Shown in pieces: positions 35,224 through 47,216 of a stretch of 64,000 bases of DNA; positions within the stretch are counted from its first letter, which is position 1, and every line of letters starts with the position of its first letter. The notes under the pieces were generated by a model that searched no databases, was not told the DNA's origin, and saw only the letters and a program-made list of their open reading frames with translations. The stretch covers positions 15,810,001 through 15,874,000 of the forward strand of contig CP075492.1 in the NCBI GenBank assembly GCA_021613535.1. The letters are read 5' to 3'. The position numbers and the translations under genes were made by a program. Source of the DNA: Adineta vaga. Lineage: Eukaryota; Rotifera.

Positions 35224-36365
35224 TTCTTAACTTTCGTTAAAACAGTTTGTATATTTTTGTCCTTTGTGTTTATTAATTTATATATGTATACGTCCAGAAA
35301 GTTTGACGCATTTAATGTGATAAGAACAATTATCTATATTTTTTGTTCTTTACTTACATGATGCTTTACTATAATCAACAAACATATTTCAAGGTAAGTT
35401 TTATTTGATCTACAATCGATATCAAACATTTTCATCTACGATATTCATGTAAATGATGAATAATATGCTCACGTCATTTATTTGATGATAACAAGAAAAC
35501 AGTGTATATTACTTGTGTTGATGAAATATCTTTTGCTAAAGACATGAAAAGATGATTTGTTTTATTCTTTAAGAACAGTTTTTTAAATCATTTATCCTTT
35601 TCTTATAGTAAATCATCTGTATTATTAAAGTGTCTTTCTTTTAAATTCGACAGATATCTAGATCGTATCATTTCTGGACTTTCAAATCTCATAAAATCCT
35701 TGTAATCAATTGTATTTTTTCTGGAAAATCTTTTTGATTTGAAAACTTACAATATTTTTAATTGAATAAGTTTAACTTAAAACCGAACTGTGTCCATTCC
35801 TGATAGTAAATATTGAAAGTAATTGAATTTTGCGTTCTTCTTTTCTCCTTCTCGATCCAACTGACTACGCAGTGAATGCATCTTTCTTTTCTTTCCTCTT
35901 TGTCGACGATAGAAAATTTAAAGCAGATACTCTTTTTTGCGTTCTTCAGTTTCTTCCGCCATACAAAATATGGAACGATTACTCTCTCTTGATGTTCTTC
36001 CCTCTTTCTCGACAACACACCACGATATAAGATGACTGAACAGTATTAACATATCTACTTGGGTAAAACAAGGATGTGAATGTGTAAAAAATACTATTGT
36101 ATCCAAATCGTTTACTAACACTCTGAAGAAATTACTAATGAATCAACCAATTACTTTTGCCAGATCATTGCTAGAGCCATGCATAATCAAACTCCGAAAT
36201 CCGGCTCCAACGTAGTCAAAATCAGAGTGCAGACAAATTCCTTTTGGAAAAAAATTTGGATTTTGGAATCCTAAATTCAACTCCGCTGGGCTCTATTTAC
36301 AAGTGATAAAGGATAAACAAAGTTATATACAAAAAATTAATCAAATCAAATATATAACAATTTAT
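35224..36365. other. Intergenic with a relic segment
   Basis: Contains at about 35380-35500 a stretch similar to 28030-28140 (see the relics at 27878 and 33880). No intact gene is visible; the remainder is AT-rich. Confidence 0.4.
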
Positions 36366-36430
36366 TGAGGGTGTGAGTGAGGGTATGGATTCAATTGAGA
36401 ACATATATCCACACCCACACCCACCCTCAA
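36366..36430. repeat. Short TGTGGG-type palindrome, copy 3
   Basis: GAGGGTGTGAGTGAGGG at one end faces CCACACCCACACCCACCCTC at the other across about 25 bp. The 3' arm holds two CCCACA units. It lies about 100 bp beyond the stop codon of the first vWA gene. Confidence 0.75.
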
Positions 36431-36526
36431 GATTTATTAAAAATTGCGAAAATTTCAATTAAGTCAATGTACAAATGTGTATCTTTTTTTCAGTCTTCTA
36501 TCTCTATTCTGTGAAGATGATTGTGT

Positions 36527-37828
36527 TTATTTGCGTTGCAGACCAGGACGAACGAATACTGGTCCAGTCCGGTGAATATCAGCAGCTGACACTCTCGTTC
36601 GATCTAGATCATCAAACCAACTGTCGACACCACCCATTAGAATTTTCACAATATACTTCAAATAAAGAATAGATATGCGATTAGCTAAAGATTGATCTTT
36701 TTGACTTACATCACCAAAACTGAAAGGAAAACCTTTGCCTTGACAAGCTAATATTTGCTTTTTCTCTCTCCGGTAATCTTGAACAACGTCGAGATTAGGA
36801 ATGATCTTATCCCAATCATTCAAGTAGTCCATACAGTATTTATCGTCTAAACAAAAAAATGAATGGTCGTCTAATTTATGTCAAATCTGAGAATGAGTAT
36901 AGGTGATGAATAAAAAGACATCAACACCCACATGACCTTCAAGAAAACATATGTTTCACCTGTACATGCGATAATAGTCACAGGAACTCGATCAACAGGT
37001 ATTCGTTCCCTCGTCAGAACCTGTTTCAATGTATTGATATCTGGACGTTCATGATTATCAGTTGGAACGCCATCTGTAGCTAGAAGAATGAGTAATTTGC
37101 GTTCGTTAATTTGTTGATGTTTATCTCGTAGAACTCGACGAAGAACAGGTACGATTGGTGTAGACCCTAGAAACAAACATAAATCTACAATCATTCACAA
37201 CGAGAACCATTTTTCAAATACCACTTGGGTGTACCATGAAGATATTGGCTAGTTCAGTTGAACTGCGTACATGAAAAATCGGGTCTCGATTGAGAAAATA
37301 AATATCTACACCATCGGGATCAAGTGGACTAGCAAGATCAACAACAATCGATACTATTTTCTTCAATTCATCCCCTGAAATCAAAACAAGACTTCGTTTT
37401 ATAGATTAAGCACAATGAACTATGACGATTTTTCTTACAACGTGTCGGTAGACTCGCAAAAGGATCTGTGATTTCACCTGAAGCATTCACAAATAAAGTC
37501 AATAGATCAATAAAAGAATTAAAATGCAACTAACCTATCGGATTGATCATCGAACTGGAATCATCACATATGAACACGATTTCATATCCTTCTAAGCTAC
37601 GTAATTTTGTAGCAAAGTCCTTATTGACTAAAAAATTTCGAAAATGTTTTAAATAATTGTGTAAGATAAAACATACTAACTTTCATGTCGTCGAATCATC
37701 TTTTGGAAATCAAGCATGCGCTCCTCGCTTGCTCTATAATAGTTTCGACTAGATTCTTGTCTGTTTAAATCATTTATTTGATGTTGATGACCGCAAATGG
37801 ATTCGTATGGTGGTGGATCCGAGGACAT
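36527..37828 (-). CDS. von Willebrand factor A domain protein (tandem copy 1)
   Basis: Six exons (37828-37681, 37627-37535, 37477-37439, 37374-37222, 37166-36960, 36846-36527) keep frame and give about 319 residues. The N-terminus is Pro-rich (MSSDPPPYESICGHQHQIND). The vWA domain starts at GYEIVFICDDSSSM; D-x-S-x-S is the metal-ion-dependent adhesion site, completed by LLATDGVPTD. No signal peptide or membrane helix is seen, so it is probably intracellular. vWA domains mediate protein-protein contacts via a bound divalent cation; the partner is unknown. All intron positions and phases match the upstream copy at 38348-39555. The C-terminus differs after VDSWFD, where homology to copy 2 stops abruptly. 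Confidence 0.82.
36612..36826. repeat. Near-identical tract shared by the two vWA genes
   Basis: Matches 38430-38644 with only two differences in 215 bp (at 36771 and 36803), while the preceding exons and introns of the two genes differ widely. This is the expected footprint of gene conversion. Confidence 0.85.
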
Positions 37829-38347
37829 TTTGTATCTCCTAGAATACATGCGTAATAGTCGTCTTTTGTTCTCTACTCTGTGTAAAAGATTTTATTGATT
37901 TATAAGTAGAAAAAAAAAATTTCAAACAATGACTATTTATAGAGGAGAAAGAACGAAAAATTTCGGTAGTAGTAGAAAAATTTATTATGACAACAATCTT
38001 CCAACATAGTATGGCGCATTACTCATTCAAAGAAAAAAACGACGTACTCGCAACGATGCTAAAGGCTTCACATGATTTCCTTTTGTTTAAATTCGTGATT
38101 TTAATGGATTCATAAATTCTAGTGATATTTCACTTGCTAATCAACATGAGTAAAACTTAGGCTTTAGAAACATTCTGATTATCTTTAGTTGACAAAACTA
38201 ATATTTTAATCATGATGCCAATAGCATCATCATGTTTAGTTTTTTTTTGTTAGACATTGTCAAAAGAAAATAACTGAGAAAAGTTTAAAATAATTATAAC
38301 AAAGTATCACTGCTTCCAAACTAGTTTGATGAATGCTTGTATCAAGA

Positions 38348-39555
38348 TTATCGATCAATTAAATATTCTACTGGAGTTGTATTGGATCGTTCAGTTTTCT
38401 GTAATTCGACCTTCTTTTCATCGAGCTTATCAAACCAACTGTCGACACCACCCATTAGAATTTTCACAATATACTTCAAATAAAGAATAGATATGCGATT
38501 AGCTAAAGATTGATCTTTTTGACTTACATCACCAAAACTGAAAGGAAAACCTTTGCCTTGACAAGCTAATATTTGCTTTTTCTCTCTCTGGTAATCTTGA
38601 ACAACGTCGAGATTAGGAATGGTCTTATCCCAATCATTCAAGTATTCCATATTATCATCATCGTCTACAAATGAAAAGATAAATACATTTTTGTTGGCCT
38701 CAGAATCATCGAGTGAATTGAAATTTTTCATTGATTGTCTTGTTTTCAAATTTACCTGTGCAGGCAATGATAGTAACTGGAACTCTGTCTGTAGGAATTC
38801 GTTCATGCGTAAGAACAGCTTTCAACGTATCAGCATCCGGACGTTCATGTTCGTCAGTAGGAACACCATCCGTTGCTAGAAGAATCAATAGTTTTCGTTC
38901 ATGAATTTGATGATGTTTTTCACGAAGGACGTCTCGTAGGACAGGTACAATCGGCGTAGAGCCTATATTAAGAAATAAGTATAAGTCTAAAACCACTGTT
39001 ATCAAAATGAATTCTCGTATACCTTCGGGAAGCACAGCAAAGATATTGACTAGTTCTTCTGAACTGCGTACATGAAAAAGAGGTTCTCGATTGAGAAAAT
39101 AGATATCCACACCATCGGGATCAAGTGCACTAGCAAGATCAACAACAATCGATACTATTTGTTTCATTCCATCCCCTGAAAACAAGATAAGAGTTAGAAT
39201 TGGTGGATTAATTCGTAAAAAATCGAATGATGTTTTCTTACAGCGTGTCAGTTGATTTTTATGTGGATGCATAGTATCGCCTATAATTGCAAACAGAACT
39301 ATGAAGATAAAGAAAAGAACTGCAATCTTTACCGAGTGGAGTATTCATCGAACCCGAATCATCACAGATAAATACAAACTCGTAACCTTCTAAACCACGG
39401 AGTTTCATAGCAAATTCATTATTTACTAGAATCAATGTTTTCTGTATATATATTTATGTCATGAAAAGAAACGAACTTTCATATCGTCTTGCAAATCGTT
39501 GAAAATCGATCATACGGTCTGCACTGGCCTTGTGATAGTCTCGATCATTGGCCAT
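38348..39555 (-). CDS. von Willebrand factor A domain protein (tandem copy 2)
   Basis: Six exons (39555-39477, 39425-39333, 39280-39242, 39175-39023, 38962-38756, 38664-38348) give about 295 residues. The MIDAS motif is canonical here (FVFICDDSGSM, D48-x-S50-x-S52), with LLATDGVPTD later. Exons 2, 3, 4 and 5 have the same lengths as in copy 1 (93, 39, 153 and 207 bp). The N-terminus (MANDRDYHKASADRM) is shorter than in copy 1. The two genes are head-to-tail, 519 bp apart. The last exon shares a 215-bp tract with copy 1 at 99 percent identity, far above the rest of the gene. Confidence 0.83.
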
Positions 39556-39929
39556 GTTCGAATTCTATAACAAATAATCGAGTTCGTTTTGCTAACGATT
39601 GTATGAAAGTAGATCTTAAAGAAAAGCGTGAAAGAACAGAACGAGCGAAATTCGTAGTAATACATCAAGAATACGCATCTACGCTGTTTTATTTTAGTAA
39701 AAACTAAGAAAAAGAAGTATTGAAATCAACTTCACTTTTAACGGGACATATACGCATGTTTTCAAGCATTATGAAGAAAAGAGAAACATTTTTGCTCGAT
39801 AAGCCAATGTTTTCGTTTGCAGCTTGCACTTTCTTCTTTTCTATTTGGTTTCTTCCAACAAGAAAAGAAATTCAGAATGTTTTCATAATCAGTACGAATA
39901 TGGAAGTAGATAGAGTTCATACATCCACG

Positions 39930-40560
39930 CATGCTCTCAAGATTTGGCTGTTATTTCTGACCATCTCAATTTGCGTATGAAAATCGAGAAGAAGCTATAT
40001 TAAAAGTTATTCTAAATAAATCTAAATATGTTCCTCGGGAATTAATTCATTCATCATGTACATCTTTCCGAGACAGGAGAACATTTACTTGTGCCATCTG
40101 AACGTGAACGCATTATGTTTAAATCTATGTTAACGAAATTTTCCAATTTAAATGATCAACAAATACGAGAAGTATTTTGAATAATTTTAATATTTCTATT
40201 CTGATTAAATTAAGAACAGAACCAATTCTTGATTTTAATCAACAACAAACATGTTCTAATACGGTTGTTTTGTTTACTTCAAATCTTCAACAATCGATGG
40301 TTTACGATGCTAATTTATTACGTGATTATGAATCTGATGTGCAAAATATACAATCCTTTTTATGACTATACAAAACTTGAATATTTATCAAACATTTTTC
40401 TAAAGTTTCCCTATCATTAGAAAAAATTCGCAGTCGAGACGAGGAAGTATGGGATGAGAAAATGGTTTTTTTTAGAAAGCCTGTTTTCATCTGTAAAATG
40501 TATTTTAAAGACGGCAAAAATGTATCTGTAATCATATCACTCTACTAAATTACGAAGTTT
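39930..40560 (+). pseudogene. Decayed coding sequence of unknown family
   Basis: Protein-like pieces in shifting frames: AYENREEAILKVILNKSKYV and PRELIHSSC (39965-40060), LVPSERERIMFKSMLTKFSN then DQQIREVF (40090-40180), and TVVLFTSNLQQSMVYDANLL (40260-40325). Stops and frame changes separate them. I do not recognise the family. Confidence 0.4.
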
Positions 40561-40815
40561 TGTGCTCAGGCTGACAAGATCGAAGAAAACACCTTTTTAT
40601 TATTCAAGAACGCATTTCTAAAGCGTAAAAATGGTGTTTCCCAACATTTCTTTGTCTGGTTGAAAAAATGCTCTTATTACGCGTTCATAGGCGCACGTTT
40701 TAACGCGTTAAAAAACTGTTTTTTACAAAAACAAAATAAAAATATAATTTTTTTCATAAGACGCATTTTCCCGATTTTGTCTGCCTGAACAATTCTTATT
40801 CGTTTTTATATCAAT

Positions 40816-42066
40816 ATGGCTGAATGTGAAAAGTTACGAATTAGTAAAGAATTTCTCGCTCATTATAAATGGCCTGTTGCATTCCGAAAAACAGTCCATG
40901 ACCGATGCTATTGTAATCGATGCTATCCTTCTTCTGGTCAAGATACTTTCCTTGTTGGCGGGCATACTTACGTAGTTCCTCGTGGATGGATTCGTTTGGG
41001 TGTAAATGTCGACGAAGCGTTTGCTCGTCATCATAATGTATGGAAAGAATGGGTAAACTGCTACCATGGAACGAGTATTGAAAGCGCTAAATCAATAGTT
41101 GAACATCGACAGTTACTTTTGCCTCGTGATACAACATTGGATGGTGAAAAGCTGCAAATACGCCCGGGTCATATTCCAGAAGAATATTACTTTTTTACCA
41201 CACCAACAATAAAATATGCCGCTCTCGATTGCTATGCTTGCACGTACAGCTTTACATCTCCAGGAGATGGCAGACACTATAAGATCAAAGTAGCACTTCA
41301 ATGCAAACAAAAATCAGATTCGTTTCTTGTTCAAGCAGAAACAGTAGGTGCACAACAAAAAAATCAAATAATATGCTCCCATATTCCCAACGATCAATTA
41401 GAATGGAAGACTCAACAACGCTCGGCAATCATGCCATATGGATTGATGCTTGAGATAAAGTATGACAGCAATGCTACAGATGATAATAATAGCAATAGTT
41501 CGGATAATACGAGAAATCTTCGAAAATTTGACTGCGCTCATTGTTTGCAACCCTACATTTGGGGGAACGATGCATATGTAGAAGGAAAAGTCATTAGTTG
41601 TCCACATGCGAATTGCAAAAGGAAGTTTCAACAACTTTGCTGTCCGCATTGTTCCGGTTCCATTGTATGGAGAAGTGCGAATTATAAGGAAGGCACCATC
41701 ACCACATGTCCACATGACGACTGTAGGAAAACGTTTCAACAACTTTCCTGTCCCCATTGTTCAGCTTCTATGCATTGGAAAGATGCAAACTACAAGGCAG
41801 GTACCGTTACTACTTGTCCACATGGGAACTGTAAAAAAAAGTTTCAACAGATTAACTGCCCTCATTGCTTTGGCTTTATAGCCTGGAAAGATGCAAATTA
41901 CAAGGAGGGCACTGTTACCACTTGTCCACATGTGAATTGCAAAAAGAAATTTCAACACATGAACTGCCCTTGTTGCTTTGGCTTTATCATGTGGAAAGAT
42001 GCAAATTATAAAAAAGGCTTGCGTATTACTTGTCCGTATGAAAATTGTAAAAAAACGTTCCAATAG
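40816..42066 (+). CDS. PARP-like (ART-fold) protein with five tandem zinc-ribbon repeats
   Basis: A single exon of 416 residues. The N-terminal part has a Cys-rich start (RCYCNRCYPSS, 30-40) and then CYHGTS with H84, EYYFFTTPTIKYAALDCY with Y125, and MLEIKYD with E213. These three blocks match by eye the H-Y-E triad strands of PARP-type ADP-ribosyltransferases (HGT, YF, E-x-x-YD). After an Asn/Asp/Ser linker (217-236) come five repeats of exactly 36 residues, beginning at C240, C276, C312, C348 and C384. Each has C-x2-C, WKDANYK-like middle, then CPH-x2-C and KKFQ, a four-cysteine zinc ribbon. In the last repeat the third block reads CPYENC. Such ribbons usually bind nucleic acid or ubiquitin-like partners. 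No signal peptide. Whether it transfers ADP-ribose is not known; the catalytic assignment is my alignment. Confidence 0.68.
   Translation: MAECEKLRISKEFLAHYKWPVAFRKTVHDRCYCNRCYPSSGQDTFLVGGHTYVVPRGWIRLGVNVDEAFARHHNVWKEWVNCYHGTSIESAKSIVEHRQLLLPRDTTLDGEKLQIRPGHIPEEYYFFTTPTIKYAALDCYACTYSFTSPGDGRHYKIKVALQCKQKSDSFLVQAETVGAQQKNQIICSHIPNDQLEWKTQQRSAIMPYGLMLEIKYDSNATDDNNSNSSDNTRNLRKFDCAHCLQPYIWGNDAYVEGKVISCPHANCKRKFQQLCCPHCSGSIVWRSANYKEGTITTCPHDDCRKTFQQLSCPHCSASMHWKDANYKAGTVTTCPHGNCKKKFQQINCPHCFGFIAWKDANYKEGTVTTCPHVNCKKKFQHMNCPCCFGFIMWKDANYKKGLRITCPYENCKKTFQ
41534..42063 (+). repeat. Five tandem 108-bp coding repeats
   Basis: The zinc-ribbon units of the PARP-like gene repeat with a period of 108 bp. 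Units 3 to 5 are most alike (KDANYK shared), so the array probably grew by unequal exchange at its 3' end. Confidence 0.85.
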
Positions 42067-43027
42067 ATTAACTGATCACATTGCTGTGAATTTCAAAACA
42101 TTTCGAATATTTTCTGCTTAAAAGAAACATTAAACTTAAATAAAGACACTTCTGCTTATGTAGATAAAAACTCTTTATATTTCAGGAAATATTTAGATTT
42201 TGGCAAGCAACTTATGAGGATATTTGCTATAATATTTTGTTTAATGTTATTTGTGCCATCTAATGAACGATTTAGTTTCGAGAGCGATTATGATCGAGTA
42301 CGGTTAAGTGTAAAATTGTATCCTTTATCGTCATCCTCATTTCTGTATCACTTGCATCTTCGCGAAACACACATATACACAAAATTCACTGAAACTTAAT
42401 TAGCTTTGCATTCATATTACGTGATGACAATCTATTGTACATTTTTTTTTCTTTCATAAAGATAATAGTAAAATGTGTTCGGTGTTCTCATTCTTGTTTT
42501 TATTTCTGTCGAATGATACACATAAAACAACAGCTATAATAAATCATCACCTCAACAAACAATTAACCTTACCATACTATTAACCAAACAGCTTTTCAAT
42601 AAGTACTATCATCATATATGTAGAGCACCCTATCAAAATAACAAGCGAAGAAAAAGAAAGCATGCATCTGTATCAACGCGTTAACGAAATACTATACAAG
42701 GAAAGATAATGAATAATCATATACAACGTGTTTCACTTATTTCCATCTCTAAACGAAATTGAAAACATGAAACGAGAAGAATGTGCATTTTATACAATAA
42801 TAAATCCTACGCTCTCCATCTATGCGAATTTCGATCGATATCATTTGTATAGTATTATATATCAAAAGATAATTTGTTCGCGCCATCTATCCGTCTTATG
42901 AATGAACAGTTCATTCATGTCCATTCCATTCATTATCATTCGAAAATAAGTGTCGATATTCTTTTTATGTTTATCTCGATATAAAACGACATGCCATGTA
43001 CTTTTTTTTATTCATTTCTATTTTACA
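42067..43027. other. Intergenic, no supported gene
   Basis: A 61-codon frame at 42214-42399 begins with a hydrophobic stretch (MRIFAIIFCLMLFVPS) but has no other support. The rest is AT-rich and includes the promoter side of the F-box gene. Confidence 0.35.
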
Positions 43028-45040
43028 ATGAAAACACACAATCGATTACAATTCGAACATTTAGCCAATGAACTTATTCAACTTATATTCGAATATTTAG
43101 CTGCTCATGAATTATTTTATTCTTTCAAAAAATTGAATCGACGATTAACGGCGATTGTTAAACGACAACCATTATGTTTACCGAATAATCGGCACATGAC
43201 TCTCGATGTTTATTATGATTATTTAACTTCAATCATACCTAAACATACTTCTCAATTTGTTTATCTTCATTTAACTGAACGATATGCACCACATGCAGTC
43301 GAATTCTTTCGAAGAGAAATACCTATTAATAAATTAACTTGGTTTTCATTAAAAGCTGTCACGATTGATGATCTTCCACTTGGTTTATTTGGACTTTTAC
43401 TATATGATACAACGGTTTTATCTCATGTTCATTCACTTTCTCTCAATTTTGCGTTTGATTGCTATCATCATTCGGAATATAAAATAGTAGCTGATTTTGC
43501 TTTTATTGTTCCAATACTTACCGAACTACCCAGATTACGTTCGCTTTATTTACGTATGCATTGTATTTACAGTAGTACATATCTCATTGGTCTTGAACGA
43601 GCTCGTCCTCAATTTGTTACACATCGAAATTTACATACGTTAATGATGAAGGAATGTTCACGAAATTTATTAGTTGAACTTCTCGACCAAGGTCATCTAC
43701 CAAAATTATGTCGATTACATGTTACTTTCTATGCGTAAGTATCTTTTCTATCATAAATGATAGTTTTGAAATGAAACTTCTTTGTAGAGCACATGATCCA
43801 CATGATGAAAAATTAATTCATCCCGAACCGTTGAAACAAATCTATGTACCTGAACTTCGTTATGTTAAAATTGAGTTACATGAAGGTGTTGGTTGGGTAT
43901 TTACATATCTTGAAGAACTTCAACGTGCTAGTCAACTTGAAGATTTAGTTATTCATGGATTTATGATCTCAAATGTTTTTGTTAGTGATGTTCCTCGAGT
44001 TGATGAACTTCGGCAATGGTTATTATTGACAAAATTCAAACAATTTACTTTTCGAATGAACATTGAAATGAGATGGTTTTCTAATTGTGAAGAAAGTCTT
44101 GATGCTTTTCTTGATGAATATAGACAAGTAATTGAAGACGAATCAGTGAAGAAATTACGAACGTTGAAGATCTTTTATCCATCGATGTCGCTCATCAAAC
44201 AAGTGAAAATGAATGAAAGTATTTTGGAAGAAGATGATGAGAGTATGAATTCCAGTAGAAGTAGTAATTTAGTACGTGATGATCCAGTAAACGAGAATTG
44301 TGAAGAAGTAAGTAGAAAGATTTTTGTTTTTTACAAAGATATTTATATACTATATGGTAGATGGAAATCTATGAGATGGAATATATGCGTGATGAACTGA
44401 TCAAATGTACAAAAGAAATACCATGTTGGCATCGTTTGAGAAAAATAAATCTCGAAGGTGATGTTCCAGATAATGAGTAAGTTATTGTACTTCATATTGC
44501 TGTTTGTTTTGAAATTACTTTAGTGGTTTTGTTGGAGACAATATTCCTTATATGTTACACATTGTCCAACGTTCGCCATATTTTCGTGAACTTCATATTA
44601 AATCAGATCTTGATTTTGGTCGTGTATTAGCGTCGAGCAATGAACTTGGTATTTTACTTTCTTCTCAACTTGAAATACTTTCTTTTACAGGAGAAGAAGC
44701 AAATTGTTCACTTCTTGATTTAGTCAATATTATTGATAAGCTTTTCTCATATTCATCATCACCTTGCTTAAAACAATTGACTTTTAAAGTTGATGCACAT
44801 CCACGTTCTTGGCTTACTGTTCGTCATTTAGTTCGTGGAATTGGCAAGATGTTCGATCGATTTCCAAAACTTAATCGTTTTAATTTACATTGTCCAGAAT
44901 GTTCAGCTTTTCAAGAACGAAAATATAATTTATCTGAATTAGCACCACAATGGTCAGTTTTATCTTCACTTCGACGACCATGGATAGTTCGTTCATATGA
45001 ATATAGACATAAACCTCATATACTTGAAATTTGGTTGTAA
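43028..45040 (+). CDS. F-box/leucine-rich-repeat type protein
   Basis: Four exons (43028-43734, 43788-44307, 44361-44476, 44524-45040) give about 619 residues. The F-box is at residues 8-45 (FEHLANELIQLIFEYLAAHE, then a KKLNRRLTAIV end). The remainder shows irregular leucine-rich strands (LSHVHSLSLNFAFDC, LPRLRSLYLRMHC, NLHTLMMKECS, LKQLTFKVDAHPRSW). F-box proteins recruit substrates to SCF ubiquitin ligases through Skp1; the substrate is unknown. The start ATG at 43028 is preferred because the F-box follows at the usual distance. This family is, as I recall, strongly expanded in bdelloids; a decayed relative lies at 13.6-14.6 kb. Confidence 0.82.
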
Positions 45041-45718
45041 ATAGTTCTTTTTCTTTGTTGTAGAAAATAAAGATGAATGGAAAATGTATAGATCTTGCAT
45101 AGATTTATATCGCTTCTCGTACTGCAACAGGCTATAGTCTTTAAAAATAACTGTGTATCAATAAAACGTTTTTCAAATGAGTACACGACCGAATTATTTG
45201 TAGAAGTATTCTTCGGATAATCTAAATGTACACAAAGTGGTAAACAATTATGGCTGTCTATCATATCTTTCTGATGAGAACAAAAACTTCGTCTCACTAT
45301 TCATTTGTTTATTGGTGCAAATCTTCTTTCGCTTAGTTAATCTTAATACTAATGATCAATTAACGTTGGTTGAAATTTCAACATACAATATTTCCTTTTC
45401 CTTTTAATACTAGCATGCGTATTAACGCATTGGAACATCGTTCATTGTCTCTTTTTCTTGATGCATTGCTTGAATCGTGCCATTAATCTTTCTCAATCCG
45501 CTATTAAATGCACTATTTTTCTTTATCTCTAACGTTTCTTTCATCAGTCACATTCGTCTCGTTATCCTATTCAATCTAATAGTTGCTCGGAAAGTATATT
45601 TAATCAGTGATATATGAAACGCAGAAGAACATGACTTCTAAATAGTATCATTTTTAAAACTATCTAAAATATTTCTAATAACAATACTGACAGTTGAACG
45701 TTGAAGATAGAAAAAAAA
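45041..45718. other. Intergenic, no gene seen
   Basis: AT-rich spacer between the F-box gene and the 7TM gene, with no convincing frame. Confidence 0.4.
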
Positions 45719-47216
45719 ATGTCCAGTGATAGTGATTTTGCATCTTCTATTAATTACGTCACGACACAAATCAATCGTCATTTAGCTTTGATTATACTTC
45801 TTTTTGGTACTGTGGGTAATATATTGAACATTGTGGTTTTAAGTGAACAAAATTTGAACAAAATTCCATGTACAAATTATCTTTATTGATCTTCGATGTC
45901 AGCAGTAGTATTTATTTGGTCAGCATTGTTAACACGAGTTCTACAAGGGTAAGATAGAAATATTTTCGAATAAGAAGGACTGAGTGTAGTTGAAGCTTAG
46001 ATTAATATGTAGTACGAGAAGAAAAATTTACAAATTGTTACCTTTTGACACTTTCTAAACTCCCATCAAATCTTGTGTAAAGATAATATTTCGATTGTCA
46101 ACCCATTTGTACTGAGAAAATCTTGTTTGTCATACAAAATTTTAGTTACTCTGTCAATTGGCCAAATGAAAGTCGACCTCTATGTAAAATCCGCTTATAT
46201 ATACTCAGTGTTACTTGGGCAGTTACCATTTGGGCACTTGTTGTAGCAAGTATTGATCGATTCTTATGTAGTAGTCGTTCGGCTGCTTATCGTCGATTGA
46301 GTTCGATTCGAACGGAAAGACGTTACTTAATTGTAATTTTCTTATTCTTTGCACTTGTTTTTATCGAAACAATCTATTGTTTCGAAGCAAGTGTACCCAA
46401 TGTTCCTGTTGCTTGTTATGGTCAAAATTTAGCCTGTCGAATCTCTAATGATTGGATGTCTTTATCGTTCGATATTATTTTACCAAGCATCTTTTTAGCC
46501 ATTTTTGGTTCATTAACCATTCGGACTGCTCAAACAATAATGGTTCGTCCGATGATGGTCTCAATTCAGAACATTGGTACACACCATAATGCAAAGTTAG
46601 TACGAAATAATGAACGGAATCTTACCAGAATGTTATTAATCCAGGTTAGTTTATACATTTTTTCAATTCCTACTAAGAATTGTCAAATCTTATAGCAATG
46701 AATGAAGGGTCTATTATATCTATTTTTTTTATATAGCATTGTAGATTCTAGTGATCGATTTGTCAAGGTGAAACTACTTGTTTTAGGATCTATTTAGTCG
46801 ATTGATAACGATTAGAGTCAAATGCAGATAGTAAAAGAACACCATTCTGTTGCGATCATAATTAAGAAAGATCTATGCGTTGTAAACAATAGAGAGTGGA
46901 CAATTCTTTACAGTGATAAAAGTGAATTATATTTCTGAAAATAAAAGTATTTTTATGAGTATTTCAGATGTTCATTGTTTTTGTTCTGGATTTACCGTTT
47001 GGAATTTATCGTCTGTATGCCACCATAATATCCAATGTTATTAAAAATGCAATACGTCTCGCTATTGAAAACTTAATATATGCTTTGGTGATACTTCTCA
47101 AGTTTTTTACACATTCTATCTCCTTTTATTTATATACACTCACTGGTACACTTTATTATGCGGCATTCAAACGTCTCGTACGACGTTACCTGTATCGAAT
47201 ACGACCCGCAAATTAA
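45719..47216 (+). pseudogene. 7TM receptor gene with one premature stop
   Basis: Three exons (45719-45948, 46146-46644, 46968-47216) join in frame to a 325-residue 7TM protein, except that exon 1 contains TGA at 45887-45889 after PCTNYLY; the frame continues as SSMSAVVFIWSALLTR on the other side. The rest is well preserved: helix 1 IILLFGTVGNILNIVVL with the GN motif, helix 3 ending VVASIDRFLCSS (DRF at the DRY position), and helix 7 SISFYLYTLTGTLYYAAFKR. All splice sites are good. The single nonsense codon suggests a very young pseudogene, an allele, or a base error. Confidence 0.65.

Noticed and set aside
36697-36721. GTAAGT...TTTAG inside the last exon of the vWA gene, looking like an intron
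   Set aside because: It would be 25 bp long, its removal breaks the frame, and the region is conserved as coding between both vWA copies.
41398-42063. Long antisense frames opposite the zinc-ribbon repeats
   Set aside because: Caused by the 108-bp tandem repeat; the sense frame has the regular cysteine pattern.
42214-42399. 61-codon frame with a signal-peptide-like start
   Set aside because: No cysteines, conserved motif or splice evidence; the length is expected by chance in this composition.
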